The notes under the pieces: model-generated
What the model was told of the DNA's origin: nothing
The model's input: the letters and a program-made list of their open reading frames with translations, nothing else
The model's database searches: none
Translations under genes and position numbers: made by a program
Source: Arenicellales bacterium
GTDB lineage: Bacteria; Pseudomonadota; Gammaproteobacteria; Arenicellales; JAJDZL01
DNA: 64,000 nt
Reading direction: 5' to 3'
Assembly (NCBI GenBank): GCA_958295885.1
Contig: OY282380.1
Span: 3,596,001-3,660,000, forward strand
Shown here: piece after piece, positions 1-10,434 of the stretch
How the letters are laid out: each line of letters begins with the position of its first letter
How positions within the stretch are numbered: the first letter of the stretch is position 1

Positions 1-218
1 GCGACATGGCCGTGTGGGAGCGAGCGGGTGATGTCGAACAGTTCGGGTACAGGATGGGAGGAATTTTTAAGTTCTGCGCGGATCATTGCGATCAGAAACG
101 GTGGCAGTTTTGACAGGTTGGCAAGAGTTCTTTTCTTGCATTTTCCGTCTTGCCAGTAGGACTCTCGCACGAGAATGGCGGGCGGGGAATTTCTGTTTTT
201 GATGGTTTCTACATACAT
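1..218 (-). pseudogene. IS1634-family transposase, N-terminal part, runs off the left edge
   Basis: Reading leftwards from the ATG at 216-218 there is an open frame of 72 codons to the window edge. It begins MYVETIKNRNSPPAILVRES and continues through KKRTLANLSK to RSLPHGHV, the opening of IS1634-type DDE transposases. Only the N-terminal segment is visible, so intactness of the whole element cannot be judged. A second remnant of the same transposase family lies on the plus strand at 28145-28402. The alternative, a member of another IS4-like group, cannot be excluded without the catalytic core. Confidence 0.7.
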
Positions 219-336
219 GGGTAATCATTATATTCAATAAATTAATATTGTCAATTAATTAATGGAAATAATAACTAATTTACATGGGTAGGAATAAATG
301 CTAAAAAAATCGCAATTACTGCGATAAATCAAGTAA

Positions 337-558
337 TTACGTCCCTTTTTGCACTAAAATCCTCTGGAACTTGGGGTTAGGAGCTGGTGGTTTAATTTTT
401 TTCTTTTGATCAATTAAGTCTCTAAGCTCGCGGGCAAGTTTGCCGTGTCCCAATCTCGCTTCATGCGCGGCAATTTGCATAGCGACAGAATAGAAATGTG
501 AATCATCCCCGTCAAGATATGACTGTATGAGTGCTTTGAGTTGGTTACCACTCGGCAT
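337..558 (-). CDS. Short protein resembling the N-terminus of AAA-family ATP-binding proteins
   Basis: This 73-residue frame opens MPSGNQLKALIQSYLDGDD and contains FYSVAMQIAAHEARLGHG. That style of N-terminal segment is known from AAA-type ATP-binding proteins of about 330 residues which often precede serine-protease genes. No Walker A motif is present and the frame ends soon after the conserved part, so this is most likely a truncated remnant. It lies between a transposase end and a decayed restriction region, which fits decay. A genuine small protein is possible but less likely. Confidence 0.4.
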   Translation of the reverse strand: MPSGNQLKALIQSYLDGDDSHFYSVAMQIAAHEARLGHGKLARELRDLIDQKKKIKPPAPNPKFQRILVQKGT

Positions 559-945
559 TTGATTTATCCACTGATGGCATCAAAGGTGGAATATTTACTC
601 AGGTTTTCGCAATTGCGTTTGTTGGTGAGTAAGCTTTTGAAGACCATGCAGAATTATAAAATGTAGAATACAACGATAGTTCAGTTGTGAACGAGCAATC
701 ATTTCAGAGATTGAGACATTTTCTCGGCGGACTCAGGCATATGCGCCATAAGTGTGGGTGCTTCAAGTGTGTTTACAGCATTCAAGTACGACCAACCGGA
801 TGAACGAATAGTCTTTCTATCGTTACTTGATTGGCATGGAATTCATTGATTTATCATAAGGATTGATTTTACCGTTCGATTCAACAAGCCGATCTATCAA
901 TTTACTATCCTGATTCAATCTCTTTAAGGTCATATCGAATTTAGT
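559..945. other. Gene-free stretch with a tiny DUF6884 remnant
   Basis: No convincing gene is seen. On the minus strand around 783-880 a short reading (KINPYDKSMNSMPIK then stop) matches the C-terminal part of the DUF6884-like fragment near 38.4 kb, including the DNA stretch with the sequence ggcatggaattcattgat. It is therefore a third, very short, remnant of that sequence. The rest shows nothing recognisable. Confidence 0.4.
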
Positions 946-2835
946 TCAACTTTCAACCTCATCAAATGATTCGACGGCTTCTTTAAACTGATTGATTCCC
1001 ATCCCCCTTACATATGGTTCTTTGTGCAAACTAGCGCGAGTATTGCCAAGATATCCATCAGACCAACCTAGAGCTTTTTCAACCGCGCGATCCCATTCTA
1101 TTCTGACTTCGCACTCACCATCACGATATTGAGGAACATGTGCATCGCAAGTCCGATCATAGCATTGAGACAAAACAGTTAGAGCAAATTCATCGTTCTG
1201 TATATCAGGCACCATAGTGTTCCCGATTTCTTTGGTGCTGAATTTAGGGAAATCAAGTGTCAATCCACGACTCCGCATTATCTGAAGTCTTTCTATTGAC
1301 GAATTGAGAAAGACCGCCAAAGCTTTTGCTTCATCAACAGTTAAACCCGTTATCGGAGTCCAACCGTTTCCTAAATATTTGTTTTCACTAGCTACTGCGT
1401 TTAAGCGAGCGGTTGACAAGCGTTGACCGGCAGATATTAGTAAATGGCCGGCCTTTCGTAGCACTTTGTTTGTTTTTGATTCACCGACACTTCCTTTTTG
1501 CTGACACCTCCAGTGCGCATCTGGATTCGATCTCAGAGTCAATTGACCGTCAGCACCTTTCGATTTGATAATTGGAAAACTGTTATTAGACTTTTGACTT
1601 GAACTTTTGAAATTACCTCTCAATACTCGACCGGTTTCATGGACTTGAACATTTTTCATGCTATGTAGTGGAATGCTAGTCACATCATTCGCAAACTTCC
1701 AAGACTCACTTGCCAATTCTGGAATACGCCAAATACCAGGTGACCAATCGCCACTTAATATCCTTTCCGCCGGCCAATATGATACTTCTCCCCATCCGTT
1801 ATTTAGTTGCCGTCCTTCTCGGAGAAGTTTACACAACTCGTGCACGTCATCTTCCTTCATCGGAAATCGATCTAAGTGAACAAAATGTGTAGGTGGTTTG
1901 TTTTCGCCAATGTGCTTTTGTACGATTATCAGACTCTCATTAATACTAGTGTTTTGACTCATTTTAATTTGACCAGGCAGGTGACAAGTGACTATGGTGT
2001 GAATATGGTAAAGGTCTCCAAAATAACGTCTTTTGTTTAGAGACGACGTAGAACAAAGAATTAAAGTTGGCAGTACCATCGCAAGAACACCTTTGTCTTG
2101 AAGACAGTACCCTGCCATTACTTCAAACAACGGTCCAATAGAGTTCTTATCTATAACCTGAGACGGCACCGGGTCAGCCTCTTCTAGTGCCTGTTGAAGT
2201 TCGTTAACTCGGGCCCGCAGAGATTGCTGATCTTCGCTTGAAAATTTCTCTCCCATTTTGGCACGATTAGTAAATGGAGGATTCATGATCACAACGCGTG
2301 CATTCTTTACAGCGTCTACAGCTGCTTCAAGTCGCACATCTTGACTTTCTTGGTAAGTATTCCAAACGTCTGCTGATTTAATTTTGTCGTCCAACAGATG
2401 GGCATGTCGTCGTTTAGGCACCATTTGATCCTGACTAAGAAATTCAAGTGATCCGGCGTAAGTGCGAAGCTCTCGAATATTTCGACCGTAAGCCATACGG
2501 TACAATCCCATGTTGTTGAATCGGATTTCTGCGTTTCCAATACTCAATTGTGCAGCAGCCAATTGAAGAGATAATGGATTGATGTCAAAGGCTTTTAGAG
2601 AATTCTCTACTGCGGTTCGATGAAGCATGCTAACCAGTGTCCTATCCGCTCCTCCGCTTCTTCCTCGTCTACGTATTTCTGCGAGACACGCAGCTAATAG
2701 AGTTCCGCTGCCGCATGCTAAATCAACAATCTTTGTTGCTTTAAGGTCTTCCTTTTTCGTCCAGTCGAATTCTTCACACAAGTCAAGAGCTAAATTTGCT
2801 AATGTGAGAGCTGCTAGTGGTCGAATGCCGCGGCG
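946..2835 (-). pseudogene. N-6 adenine DNA methylase, N-terminally truncated
   Basis: The long open frame carries the SAM-binding motif VDLACGSGTLLAA soon after its start and the adenine-methylase catalytic motif NPPF about 150 residues later, followed by a target-recognition-like C-terminal half. The first canonical start is TTG at 2781, but the frame is open to a TGA at 2836-2838 and the extra residues (GIRPLAALTLANLALDL) look like methylase sequence. Methylases of this type normally have a long N-terminal region before motif I, and it is missing here. The preceding DNA carries fragments in other frames, consistent with frameshift loss. Function was probably modification within a restriction-type system; activity is doubtful. 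Confidence 0.7.
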
Positions 2836-3017
2836 TCATTGACGCCAATTGCGATTATGCGATAATCGCACAGCCATTCGTTGTCGACAGCATCGTGATA
2901 GGACCGACGATACAGTTCGACACCGAATATACTTTCGTCATCCATTGTTCGTACCAACCAGTCATTTCTCACTCTACGTATTTTCTGAATCGTGTACGTG
3001 AGGTCTCCAGTTGTCAA
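2814..3017 (-). pseudogene. Fragment upstream of the methylase, out of frame
   Basis: A 67-codon frame ends VNDAAAFDH where the methylase frame begins to make sense (GIRPLAAL), so a single-base shift near 2829 could join them. At its other end, near 3015, the frame of the next fragment ends in VFDNW while this one continues DLTYTIQKIRRVRNDWL, again suggesting a frameshift. No family is recognised. It is best viewed as the middle part of a decayed gene or gene pair running from about 3700 to 946. Confidence 0.4.
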
Positions 3018-3700
3018 AAACTAGCAACCAGTTTTCGGGGTAGCATCTGAAGTCCGAATGCTTGAATTTTGTTGTCTTTTTACAAATAATCTGAAGAATT
3101 GCATCATACCAGTTCTGCTCCAGAACATCACCCATGATTGGACGCGGAGGCACTTCGCCTCGAACAATCTTTCTCTGCACTTCCAATTCCTTTCGAGAAT
3201 CGGTGTACTTATACGCTGGAATAGGAAAAACGCCAGTTATGCCTTCCTGCTCAATTTCGGCTTGGAGTTTCGCCGCATTTTGTGAAATTGCTTCGATAAT
3301 CTCAATGCCAATTTACTTCGGTTCCCCTCTCTCAAACTCAAGAATCAAGTCAGGCTTATCGCTAAATTCGACTCGAAGTGGATAAGAAAGAATAGAACGT
3401 TCGATAGTGCGCAGAAAACGAAATGCAACCCGCCTTTCGCTACGGTACTTTGTTTGACCACACCCGCGAGGTGGCACGCTAACATTGCACGAATCTATCT
3501 TGTGAAGCAGGTCGTCAGCCGACGAAGCCCTAAGTGTATCAAGTGACATGTTCATTTGAAAATTTGAAATCTTTCGCCTTAGACTCAATCAATCCAAACC
3601 AATCATCAGTTAGATGCAACGGGCATCGATATACGGACAATGACCAAATTGTTTTGCCTTGAGAAATTCCTTCTTTCAGACGGTCTATATTAAGTTCCAT
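2974..3700 (-). pseudogene. Unrecognised gene broken by a nonsense codon and frameshift
   Basis: Three pieces line up on the minus strand. A frame from the ATG at 3700 (MELNIDRLKEGISQGKT) shifts near 3550 into a frame reading SLDTLRASSADDLLHK. That runs to GEPK and a TAA at 3313-3315, then continues in the same frame without a start codon as IGIEIIEAISQNAAKLQ and on to QNWYDAILQIICKKTTKF. Continuation across the stop in one frame argues for a nonsense mutation in a protein of about 240 residues. The product is not recognised; position suggests a partner of the DNA methylase, possibly a nuclease subunit. Confidence 0.45.
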
Positions 3701-4140
3701 AATTTAGATTCTGCACTCGCTAAACTATAGTACTCAACGCATTCGTTATTCTTGAATCACTTACAGTTGAAATCTGGAAGCGTTATCTCTACGGCTGAAC
3801 CGGTACAAACTGGACTTTTCATGTTCATACGGTAGTTTAACCAGAATCAATTATTTCTTGATTTGAAATTACCGATTTTATTTAACGAACTATTTTTATG
3901 AATTTTAACAACGTGAGGCCCGGAAGGATTCGAGCTTTCTCGGAAATAAACTATCAATTCACATTACACTGAACACCGCAAATGGAATTGCGCTGGTCGG
4001 TGTTAGAAATTCGAAACTATCGATCTTCGCGCCATGAAAAACTCACTCAGCGGCGAGAAATCAAATCCGAGAATTCACAGTCATAGAATAAGAGAGGAAC
4101 GATTCAGAAACAATAAATACAAGGTATCAGCCACTGAAAA
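3701..4140. repeat. 3' flank of Uma2 cassette A
   Basis: No gene. From about 3725 the sequence is shared with 13410-13835 (flank of cassette C), and from about 3915 also with 8870-9088 (flank of cassette B). It carries the hallmark stretches cattacactgaacaccgcaaa and tcggtgttagaaattcgaaac found downstream of nearly every Uma2 copy in the window. Confidence 0.7.
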
Positions 4141-4794
4141 CTATTTATTTGTTCCAATCAGCGCAGGCTCAGTTTCAGCTGTCAGTTTGCTCGGCAGCTC
4201 TTTGTGCACAGCATAAGATGACCACAAATCACCGAGATTGAAGCGAATAGCCTCAAAGGGCGGCAATGACACTGGCGCATCATCGAACAGCGCGTCAGTC
4301 TGCACCCATTCAGTGCCGCGCAGCTTAAATGCTTCCAACGATTGCACATTTGGGTCTACTAACCAAAGATAGCTGACACCCGCCCGCGCGTACGCCGCCC
4401 GCTTGCCGCCAAGATCAAGCTTTCTCGTTGATGGAGAAAGCACCTCGCACACCCAGTCCGGTGCCAGCTCAAAATAGGCAGTAATTGGAACCTCAGGCAT
4501 TCGCTGACGTCGCCATCCCGCGATGTCAGGCACCAAAATGTCCTTGCCTAGATGGAGTTCAGGTTCAAAGAGAATCCACCACCCGCCAGGGCCGCCGCGA
4601 CCGTAGTGAAAAGACGGACTGATGATGCCTACAAGTCCCGAACTGGCAATGGCATGAAGAGGAGCAGGCCTAGGGTGGGTGTAGAGTATGCCGTCGACAA
4701 TTTCTGCAACCTTGTGCGCCGGCGCATCCAGCACGTCCTGATAGGTAGCTTGAGGTGCATCTGTCTCGACTTTTTCTGCCTGCAATTTGTTCAT
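4141..4794 (-). CDS. Uma2 family protein, copy A
   Basis: A 217-residue Uma2 (DUF820) protein with the restriction-endonuclease-like PD-(D/E)XK fold. Family features are EIVDG (31-35), GGPGGWWILFEPELHLG, LVPDIAGWR (D90), PDWVCEVLSPSTRKLD (E117), GGKRAAYA (K131) and YLWLVDP. D90, E117 and K131 are the likely metal and catalytic residues. The start is the ATG conserved in all copies, preceded by a ttaaggt Shine-Dalgarno-like run, with a candidate -10 (tagaat) conserved about 40 bases upstream. Outside residues 52-68 it is closest to copy B, but inside that window it resembles C and D. The cellular role of Uma2 proteins is not established. Confidence 0.9.
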   Translation of the reverse strand: MNKLQAEKVETDAPQATYQDVLDAPAHKVAEIVDGILYTHPRPAPLHAIASSGLVGIISPSFHYGRGGPGGWWILFEPELHLGKDILVPDIAGWRRQRMPEVPITAYFELAPDWVCEVLSPSTRKLDLGGKRAAYARAGVSYLWLVDPNVQSLEAFKLRGTEWVQTDALFDDAPVSLPPFEAIRFNLGDLWSSYAVHKELPSKLTAETEPALIGTNK

Positions 4795-5671
4795 AGTTTC
4801 GCGTACCTTAAGAAGTGTTCTGATTCAATTCTAATCTACCGGTGCGCTGTGATTCAAACGCTATGGCTGTAAATTGTCATATTGCATCGGGTTTAACGTT
4901 CAACAGGTTCAGGTGCTCAAGATCTAAAGAGGAACTTTTTCTGTCGTGAACAGCATTAGTTGATTGGTTAGAATTTGTACAAGAAGAGACGCCCAAATTT
5001 ATACACCGTGCTCCATTGCAACAATCAGTCATAATTTGGTGGTGCTGAATAAATCAATTCGAACCATGGTGGCAATGAATCTGCAGATTGCCTCGCACCG
5101 ATTTAAAGACTGAATTTCTCTCACATTAAAAAACACAGCCTACACTTCAGTCAGTTTTCAAAATTGACCTGAAAACTGTGTTCAGACAAGCGTAGCATTT
5201 GTGTCGATATTGTCGGAATCAATTTACATTTTGCGCAAATACTGCCAAAGTGCCCGACAGACTGCCAAAGTGGAGTCAGCCGATGGTCTCTCAGTGTCTC
5301 GAAATAGATCGCGTGATGCCGTTGGCATTTTATGATTTTCCAGCTGCGCATTGGCAAAGCATTCGCAGCCACTGATTCGGTCGAATCGATGTTTTCGAAG
5401 AGATTTCGTAGCACGTTGGCAGTTTGATTCGCATGGGGATGCTGTGTATGATGCTCAAATTGGGTCAAAGTGTTGAGATGGAGAAGACCGTGAGGTTTCC
5501 AGCATGTCGGTAAAATGATACGAATAGTTGAATTCCAAGTAGGGTGCGAGGTGAAGAACATTGACTAGGCAGCCGTTTGAAATAATCCCCCACGCACTAT
5601 TATTCACAACCCCGCAGTTTGCAATTATTTTGGCATATTCTGGGTAAGATCGAACACCTAAACAGCATCCC
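4795..5671. repeat. 5' flank of cassette A and unassigned DNA
   Basis: 4795-5187 is the upstream flank of copy A and matches 9743-10289 beside copy B, apart from a 152-bp insertion in the latter. It includes gctgtaaattgtcatattgc and caacaatcagtcataatttg, seen with variation beside other copies. 5188-5671 is not shared with block B and shows no supportable gene; open frames there look like chance. Confidence 0.65.
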
Positions 5672-6606
5672 CTAACCGTCCAGAGCGCTTTCGGCAAGCA
5701 CCGCTTCAAGCTGTGCCGTTTGTTCGGCGCACTCTAGTTTATCAAGTTTCCTTAGCTTCATCATCTGCCACTGCACGGCGGGCAGAGTTTTCGCGTGCGG
5801 CACTTCAAGCAGTGCCCACTCGGGTTCGCCCTTTTGAAAAGACATCAGAAAGCGCCGATGCGCGTCAGACATTCGGTCTACTATATCGGCAATCAACTCC
5901 TCGCGCACTCGCATAAGTTCATCAAGCGTTACCGAATACTCCGTCATGCCCGAAAGACCGCGAGTGAATTCCGATTCCATTTTGCGGCGAACCGGTGCCA
6001 ACAACTTGCCCATGGGCCGGTGATGGCTGATCAGATAGACGACGAAAGCTGCGCGCAACCGTTTGTCAATGCCTTCATTTAACAGGGGTTCGCGGACATC
6101 GAATAGATCGCGCGGATGTTGGCGATGGAGTGTTGCGACTATTTTTCCGGCATACTGGTCCGCGAAGGACACCACTTGGACCGTGGCATGGCCAAACTGC
6201 CGTTCGACGAATTTTGAGACGTCTCTTACTGAAAGTTCAAACACGTAGCCGCGCAGCTCAGGAGTTACCTCAATCTTTATCTGTAATGTCGTTCACGGAC
6301 GAACAGCTTATTGATAGTGCCCTCCTCGAGCAATTTCCCTCGTTGCACTTTAACCAACGGCAGTAACTTCTTGATGCGATTTTCAATCATTCGCAGGACT
6401 ATGTTGATGCCATATAGTGACTCCTCGCGACCTGCAACCGGCAGATAGACCAAGTCAATATCCACCCACAGTCGAGGCAAATTCATGATGAACAGATTGA
6501 TGGCCGTACCACCCTTAAGGGAAAAGCAATTCTCCTCCGCTACAAAAGGAAGGATGCGTACCAGCAGCTCGACCTGTCGGCGGTATCTGTCATTCATGCT
6601 CATCAA
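5672..6606 (-). pseudogene. AbiEii-like nucleotidyltransferase toxin, frameshifted
   Basis: The N-terminal piece (6277-6606) carries SLKGGTAINLF and VDIDLVYLP, the nucleotidyltransferase motifs of AbiEii. It stops after KLFVRERHYR. The C-terminal piece, one frame over, reads LQIKIEVTPELRG and then SFADQYAGKIVATLHRQHPR and DLFDV, the conserved AbiEii core. A one-base shift near 6287-6293 separates the halves; repaired, the protein would be about 310 residues. AbiEii toxins transfer nucleotides and are neutralised by AbiEi. The upstream abiEi gene is intact and overlaps the start by 17 bases, so this is a toxin-dead locus unless the shift is a sequence error. Confidence 0.8.
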
Positions 6607-7468
6607 GATCTTCGGGAACTGTAATCTGGTATTTCTTATCGAGTCTTCCGCCTTTGAACAACATCCGCTTACCGCTGCCGAGATCCACTTCTGAGCGGTT
6701 AAGCCGTTCGACCCACGCGTGACGATGTCGATCAGCGAACCACAGAAACAGGCGCCTGACCTTTACGCTGCGACATTCACGTAAAAGACGGTTCATGCGT
6801 CTTGGGCTGATGCTGACAAGGCCTACCATCAGTACGTCTGCTTGGTGGAACGTCTCTCTATCAGGCAGCTCGTCAAGCAACTCGAGGATGGCCCGCTCGC
6901 GTGTCGAGATGGCGATTGGCCAATTTCCATTTCCAAAGTGAATCCATGTCAGACTACCGTGAATGGTCCCGAGTTGCGACGGCTGACCGCCGGCCATTAC
7001 AGTCTCAAGATTTTCGAAAACATTGATTATCGGTTCCGCACGAAACAGCTTTTGGGCATTGTGAAACACAAATGACGTCTCGACCGGGAGTTTGCGGAGC
7101 CAGCTTGGTGCTCGTTGGTCACCGTAGAGGTGAATCTCCGTCGGTCCCGCACTAGAAACATAGTGGCCAAGTCCATCAAGTTCCAGCGCGGTACGTCCGC
7201 CAACCACGATTGGCTGTTTTAAGATCAATTGAAGGGATACGACGACATGCTGCCAACGCAATGGTTCGGTCACATCCTCAACACCCAATTTGTATAGTGG
7301 GCGCCGGAACACGCCTCGAGTAATCGGCTGCAACCAGCCGCTCGCCACATATCGGCTGCGCAACGAGCTCGAATAGCCCGCAGCAGTCAACCACGCAGCA
7401 TCCGCCAGTAATCCTTCAGGCAAAAGCCGGTGCATTTGGTTTAACAATCTTCTTTTTTGATGTTTCAT
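6590..7468 (-). CDS. AbiEi-like antitoxin / transcriptional regulator
   Basis: A 292-residue protein with the N-terminal winged-helix segment typical of type IV abortive-infection antitoxins (LLADAAWLTAAGYSSSLRSR, GWLQPITRGVFRRP) followed by the AbiEi C-terminal domain with VVGGRTALELDG and ERAILELLDELPD. It would autoregulate the operon and neutralise the AbiEii toxin. The ORF is intact although its partner is frameshifted. A near copy lies at 10629-11504. The DNA just upstream is AT-rich and may hold the promoter, but no exact boxes are assigned. Confidence 0.85.
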   Translation of the reverse strand: MKHQKRRLLNQMHRLLPEGLLADAAWLTAAGYSSSLRSRYVASGWLQPITRGVFRRPLYKLGVEDVTEPLRWQHVVVSLQLILKQPIVVGGRTALELDGLGHYVSSAGPTEIHLYGDQRAPSWLRKLPVETSFVFHNAQKLFRAEPIINVFENLETVMAGGQPSQLGTIHGSLTWIHFGNGNWPIAISTRERAILELLDELPDRETFHQADVLMVGLVSISPRRMNRLLRECRSVKVRRLFLWFADRHRHAWVERLNRSEVDLGSGKRMLFKGGRLDKKYQITVPEDLDEHE

Positions 7469-7828
7469 AATATTGTAAATTTCACCATATCAAACCAAAT
7501 GTAAGTTTGACATAAAATTCATCTTAATCACTTAAAGTTTTCAATTTTGTAAATTCTTAAACTCAAATGCAGATTCGCTTCAAAGAATCAAGGGAAAGAG
7601 TCGTAGAGTTTCATTCAAGTATTTCAGTGGTGGTAATATTCGCATTCAGGGCTGTGATTGTTGATAGCGAGACTCCGATGTAGTGTCATTCAGCGACGGC
7701 TCGAATCCTTCGCGGGATAACAAAAACTAAGAATCAATAGCTCAAGAAAATTCGCTTGGACGACGGCATCTATTTCGTAGTCACGCAAGGGCGAAGCGAC
7801 ACTCAATTGATTACACACCCATTTTGCC
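7469..7828. other. Gene-free stretch between abiEi and the TIR remnant
   Basis: AT-rich at the abiEi end, where its promoter is expected. No gene, repeat or RNA is recognised in the rest. Confidence 0.3.
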
Positions 7829-8627
7829 GTGCCTCACCGCGATGACTTTATCGACGAATGGTTTGATCGAAAAATTATGGCAGGCGGGGATATCAATTCC
7901 AAAATCACAAAACGGGTCGAGCTCATCGAACTGTTTCTGATTTTTGTCAGTCCAGAATTTCTCGACTCGGACTACTGCGTGGAACAAGAGATGATGCGAG
8001 TATTAGAGCGAGTGCACGTGGTCGACGTGAATGTGATTCCTATTTTATCGAACCCTGTGACTGGACATCCACTCCCCTACCCTACGTCAAGGCATTGCCT
8101 GCGACGGCAAGCCAATCAGCATTGCACGAACAAATCGATGCTTGTCTTGATGTTGTGCAAATGTTGCTGCGAGTTTTGGAAGCAAAGAATGTGCCACAAG
8201 GCAGAACAAATTCGGAAGGTAAACCTTCCCAGTCTAAAGTCGCAAAAAACCGCGTCAAGCACAAATGTGATGAGACAGGCCGCAGCGATTTCCAGAACAC
8301 CGAATTTTGCGTTATTCAAGATTGCTTTGAGTGTGCCAATGCTAAGATCATTCAATTAGAGGATTTGAGAGGCTGCTCTGTTTCGCGTTTGACCGCCGCT
8401 TTATTAAAGGCATGATCGTCAACCGAGGACGCGAGTATTGTACCGACCCCATCACAGTTGATGACGGCAGAGACAAATACGGAATCGGAGGTATCTCATA
8501 TTCATTCCTAGAAAATGTCCTTCCTAGTTCTCCAGTCGCATATTTTGTAACGAGGCTGATGAATGCAGCTTTCTTTGAAACCGATGATGAGGGGTTTGAG
8601 CGACATGAAGAAAGGCTGACGCCGTAA
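7829..8627 (+). pseudogene. TIR-domain protein, multiply frameshifted
   Basis: The first frame reads DDFIDEWFDRKIMAGGDIN and LFLIFVSPEFLDSDYCVEQE, the central strands and helices of a bacterial TIR domain of the immune-effector type. Near 8048 the sense moves to another frame giving PCDWTSTPLPYVKALP, then to a third giving CDGKPISIA, then DACLDVVQMLLRVLEAKNV. All are in the order expected of one TIR protein. A last frame (8412-8627), with MIVNRGREYC and IGGISYSF, resembles the C-terminal domain that follows TIR in similar proteins. At least three frameshifts make it non-functional. The N-terminal strand of the domain is not clearly seen. Confidence 0.65.
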
Positions 8628-9088
8628 GACGCCGCTCAGTAATTTTGGAAGAAGTTTCTACAACGGATTGGAGTCGTCAGTGACTGATGTTGTTCGTTTG
8701 CGTTACAACAACTGCGACCATCACATTCGAAGATCCAACCCTTAGCGAGAACAAACACCGCGAGTTGCCACAGCGAAAACAGCCAGCTTCACAAGTCCAT
8801 TGCTCAAATGCAAGAAAACACCTTTCTGTTGCGCCTGGGATTCCTGGAAAAATTCAAACTTGGTAGTCCGGAAGGATTCGAGTGTTTTCAGAAATAAACT
8901 TTCAATTCACATTGCACTGAACACCGCAAACTGAATTGCGCCGGTCGGTGTTGGAACTTTGAAACTATCGATCTTCGCGACATGAAAACATCTCTCAGCG
9001 GTGAGAAATTAAATCCGAGAATTCACAGTCATAGAATAAGAGAGGAACGATTAAATGACAATAAATACAAGGTTTCAGCCACTGAAAA
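8628..9088. repeat. 3' flank of Uma2 cassette B
   Basis: 8628-8869 shows nothing recognisable. From about 8870 the sequence matches the flank of copy A (ccggaaggattcgag, ttgcactgaacaccgcaaac). A short hairpin (tctca-gcgg-tgaga) lies near 8995, in the position of similar small hairpins beside other copies. Confidence 0.65.
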
Positions 9089-9742
9089 CTATTTGTTTGT
9101 TCCAATCAGCGCAGGCTCAGTTTCAGCTGTCAGTTTGCTCGGCAGCTCTTTGTGCACAGCATAAGATGACCACAAATCACCGAGATTGAAGCAGATTGCC
9201 TCAAAGGGCGGCAACGACACTGACGCATCATCGAACAGCGTGTCAATCAGCACCCATTCAGTGCCGCGCAGCTTAAATGCTTCCAACGATTGAACATTTG
9301 GATCTACTAACCAAAGATAGCTGACTCCCGCCCGGGCGTACGCCGCCCGCTTACCGCCAAGATTAAGCTTTCGCGTCGATGGAGAAAGCACCTCGCACAC
9401 CCAGTCCGGTGCCAGCTCAAAATAGGCAGTAATTGGAGCCTCAGGCATTCGCTGACGTTGCCATCCCGCGATGTCAGGCACCAAAATGTCCTTGCCTAGA
9501 TGGAGTTCAGGTTCAAAGAGAATCCGCCACCCGCCAGGACCGCCATTACCGAACTCAAAAGGCGGGCCGATTAAAATTACAAGCCTCGAACGGGCAATGG
9601 CATGAAGAGGAGCAGGCCTAGGGTGGGTGTAGAGTATGCCGTCGACAATTTCTGCAACCTTGTGCGCCGGCGCATCCAGCACGTCCTGATAGGTAGCCTG
9701 AGGTGAATCTGTCTCGACTATTTCCGCCTGAAATTTGTTCAT
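9089..9742 (-). CDS. Uma2 family protein, copy B
   Basis: 217 residues, very close to copy A (shared AYARAGVSYLWLVDPNVQS and KELPSKLTAETEPALIGTNK). The candidate catalytic residues D90, E117 and K131 are kept; KLDLGG has become KLNLGG. In the window 52-68 it reads RLVILIGPPFEFG, unlike A but like copy E (RLVILIGPPFDFG), which points to gene conversion or cassette-like exchange. Its upstream flank contains a 142-bp MITE-like insertion 71 bases from the start codon, which could separate or replace promoter elements. Confidence 0.9.
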   Translation of the reverse strand: MNKFQAEIVETDSPQATYQDVLDAPAHKVAEIVDGILYTHPRPAPLHAIARSRLVILIGPPFEFGNGGPGGWRILFEPELHLGKDILVPDIAGWQRQRMPEAPITAYFELAPDWVCEVLSPSTRKLNLGGKRAAYARAGVSYLWLVDPNVQSLEAFKLRGTEWVLIDTLFDDASVSLPPFEAICFNLGDLWSSYAVHKELPSKLTAETEPALIGTNK

Positions 9743-10434
9743 AGTTTCGCGTAACTTAAGAAGTTTTCTGATTCAATTCTAAATCATTGGTGCGCTGTGA
9801 TTCAAACGCTATCAGGTGTTTCCCATGCTATTTTTTGGTCCATAAAATCCGGCAGGCGGCATCTAAAATGACACTCACACCACTTGGCTATTTTGCTCAT
9901 TATCAAACAAATTCGGATATTTCGCACTGACTTGCTTAGCGTGGGATGCCCCTGCAAACGCTATGGCTGTAAATTGTCATATTGCATCGGGTTTAACGTT
10001 CAACAGGTTCAGGTGCTCAAAATATAAAGAGGAACTTTTTCTGTCGTGAACCGCATTAGCTGATTGGTTAGAATCGTACAAGAAGAGACACCTAAATTCA
10101 TACTCCGTGTTCCATTGCAACAATCAGTCATAATTTGGTGGGCGCTGAATAAATCAATTCGAACCATGGTGGCAATGAATTTGCAGATTGCCTTGCATCG
10201 ATTTAAAGACTGAATTTCTCTCGATTCAAAAAATCAAAGCCTACACTTCAGTCAGTTTTCAAAATTGACCTGAAAGCTGTGTTCAGACAACCGCGTCGCT
10301 TCAAGCAAAATCTCTGCCAGTTCAAACCCCAAAATAGATGTCATCGATTACCAAAGTAAACGTACATGATTCTGTCGCATCACCCCGAATACATGAAATA
10401 TAAATTTCATCCATTCAAGAGTCTGTTTGACACA
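9743..10434. repeat. 5' flank of cassette B with insertion, then unassigned DNA
   Basis: Matches the flank of copy A up to about 10289 except for the insertion at 9813-9954. From 10290 to 10434 the sequence no longer matches block A. A short minus-strand reading there (MTSILGFELAEILLEAT) is too short to call. Confidence 0.6.
9813..9954. mobile_element. 142-bp MITE-like element with 10-bp target duplication
   Basis: The element begins caggtgtttcccatgcta and ends with the imperfect inverse (caggggcatcccacgcta on the other strand), 14 of 18 positions matching. It is bounded by direct repeats of caaacgctat at 9803-9812 and 9955-9964. The paralogous flank of copy A has a single caaacgctat and no insert, which proves insertion. 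It encodes nothing. A second copy is at 13261-13401. No transposase with matching ends is seen in the window. Confidence 0.85.

Noticed and set aside
5151-5709. Two medium-length minus-strand frames between Uma2 copy A and AbiEii
   Set aside because: Composition and lack of recognisable protein features suggest chance; the first overlaps the repeated cassette flank.
7661-7720. Possible tRNA-like T-arm reading (ggctcgaatccttcgc) upstream of the TIR remnant
   Set aside because: No acceptor, D or anticodon arms can be folded around it.
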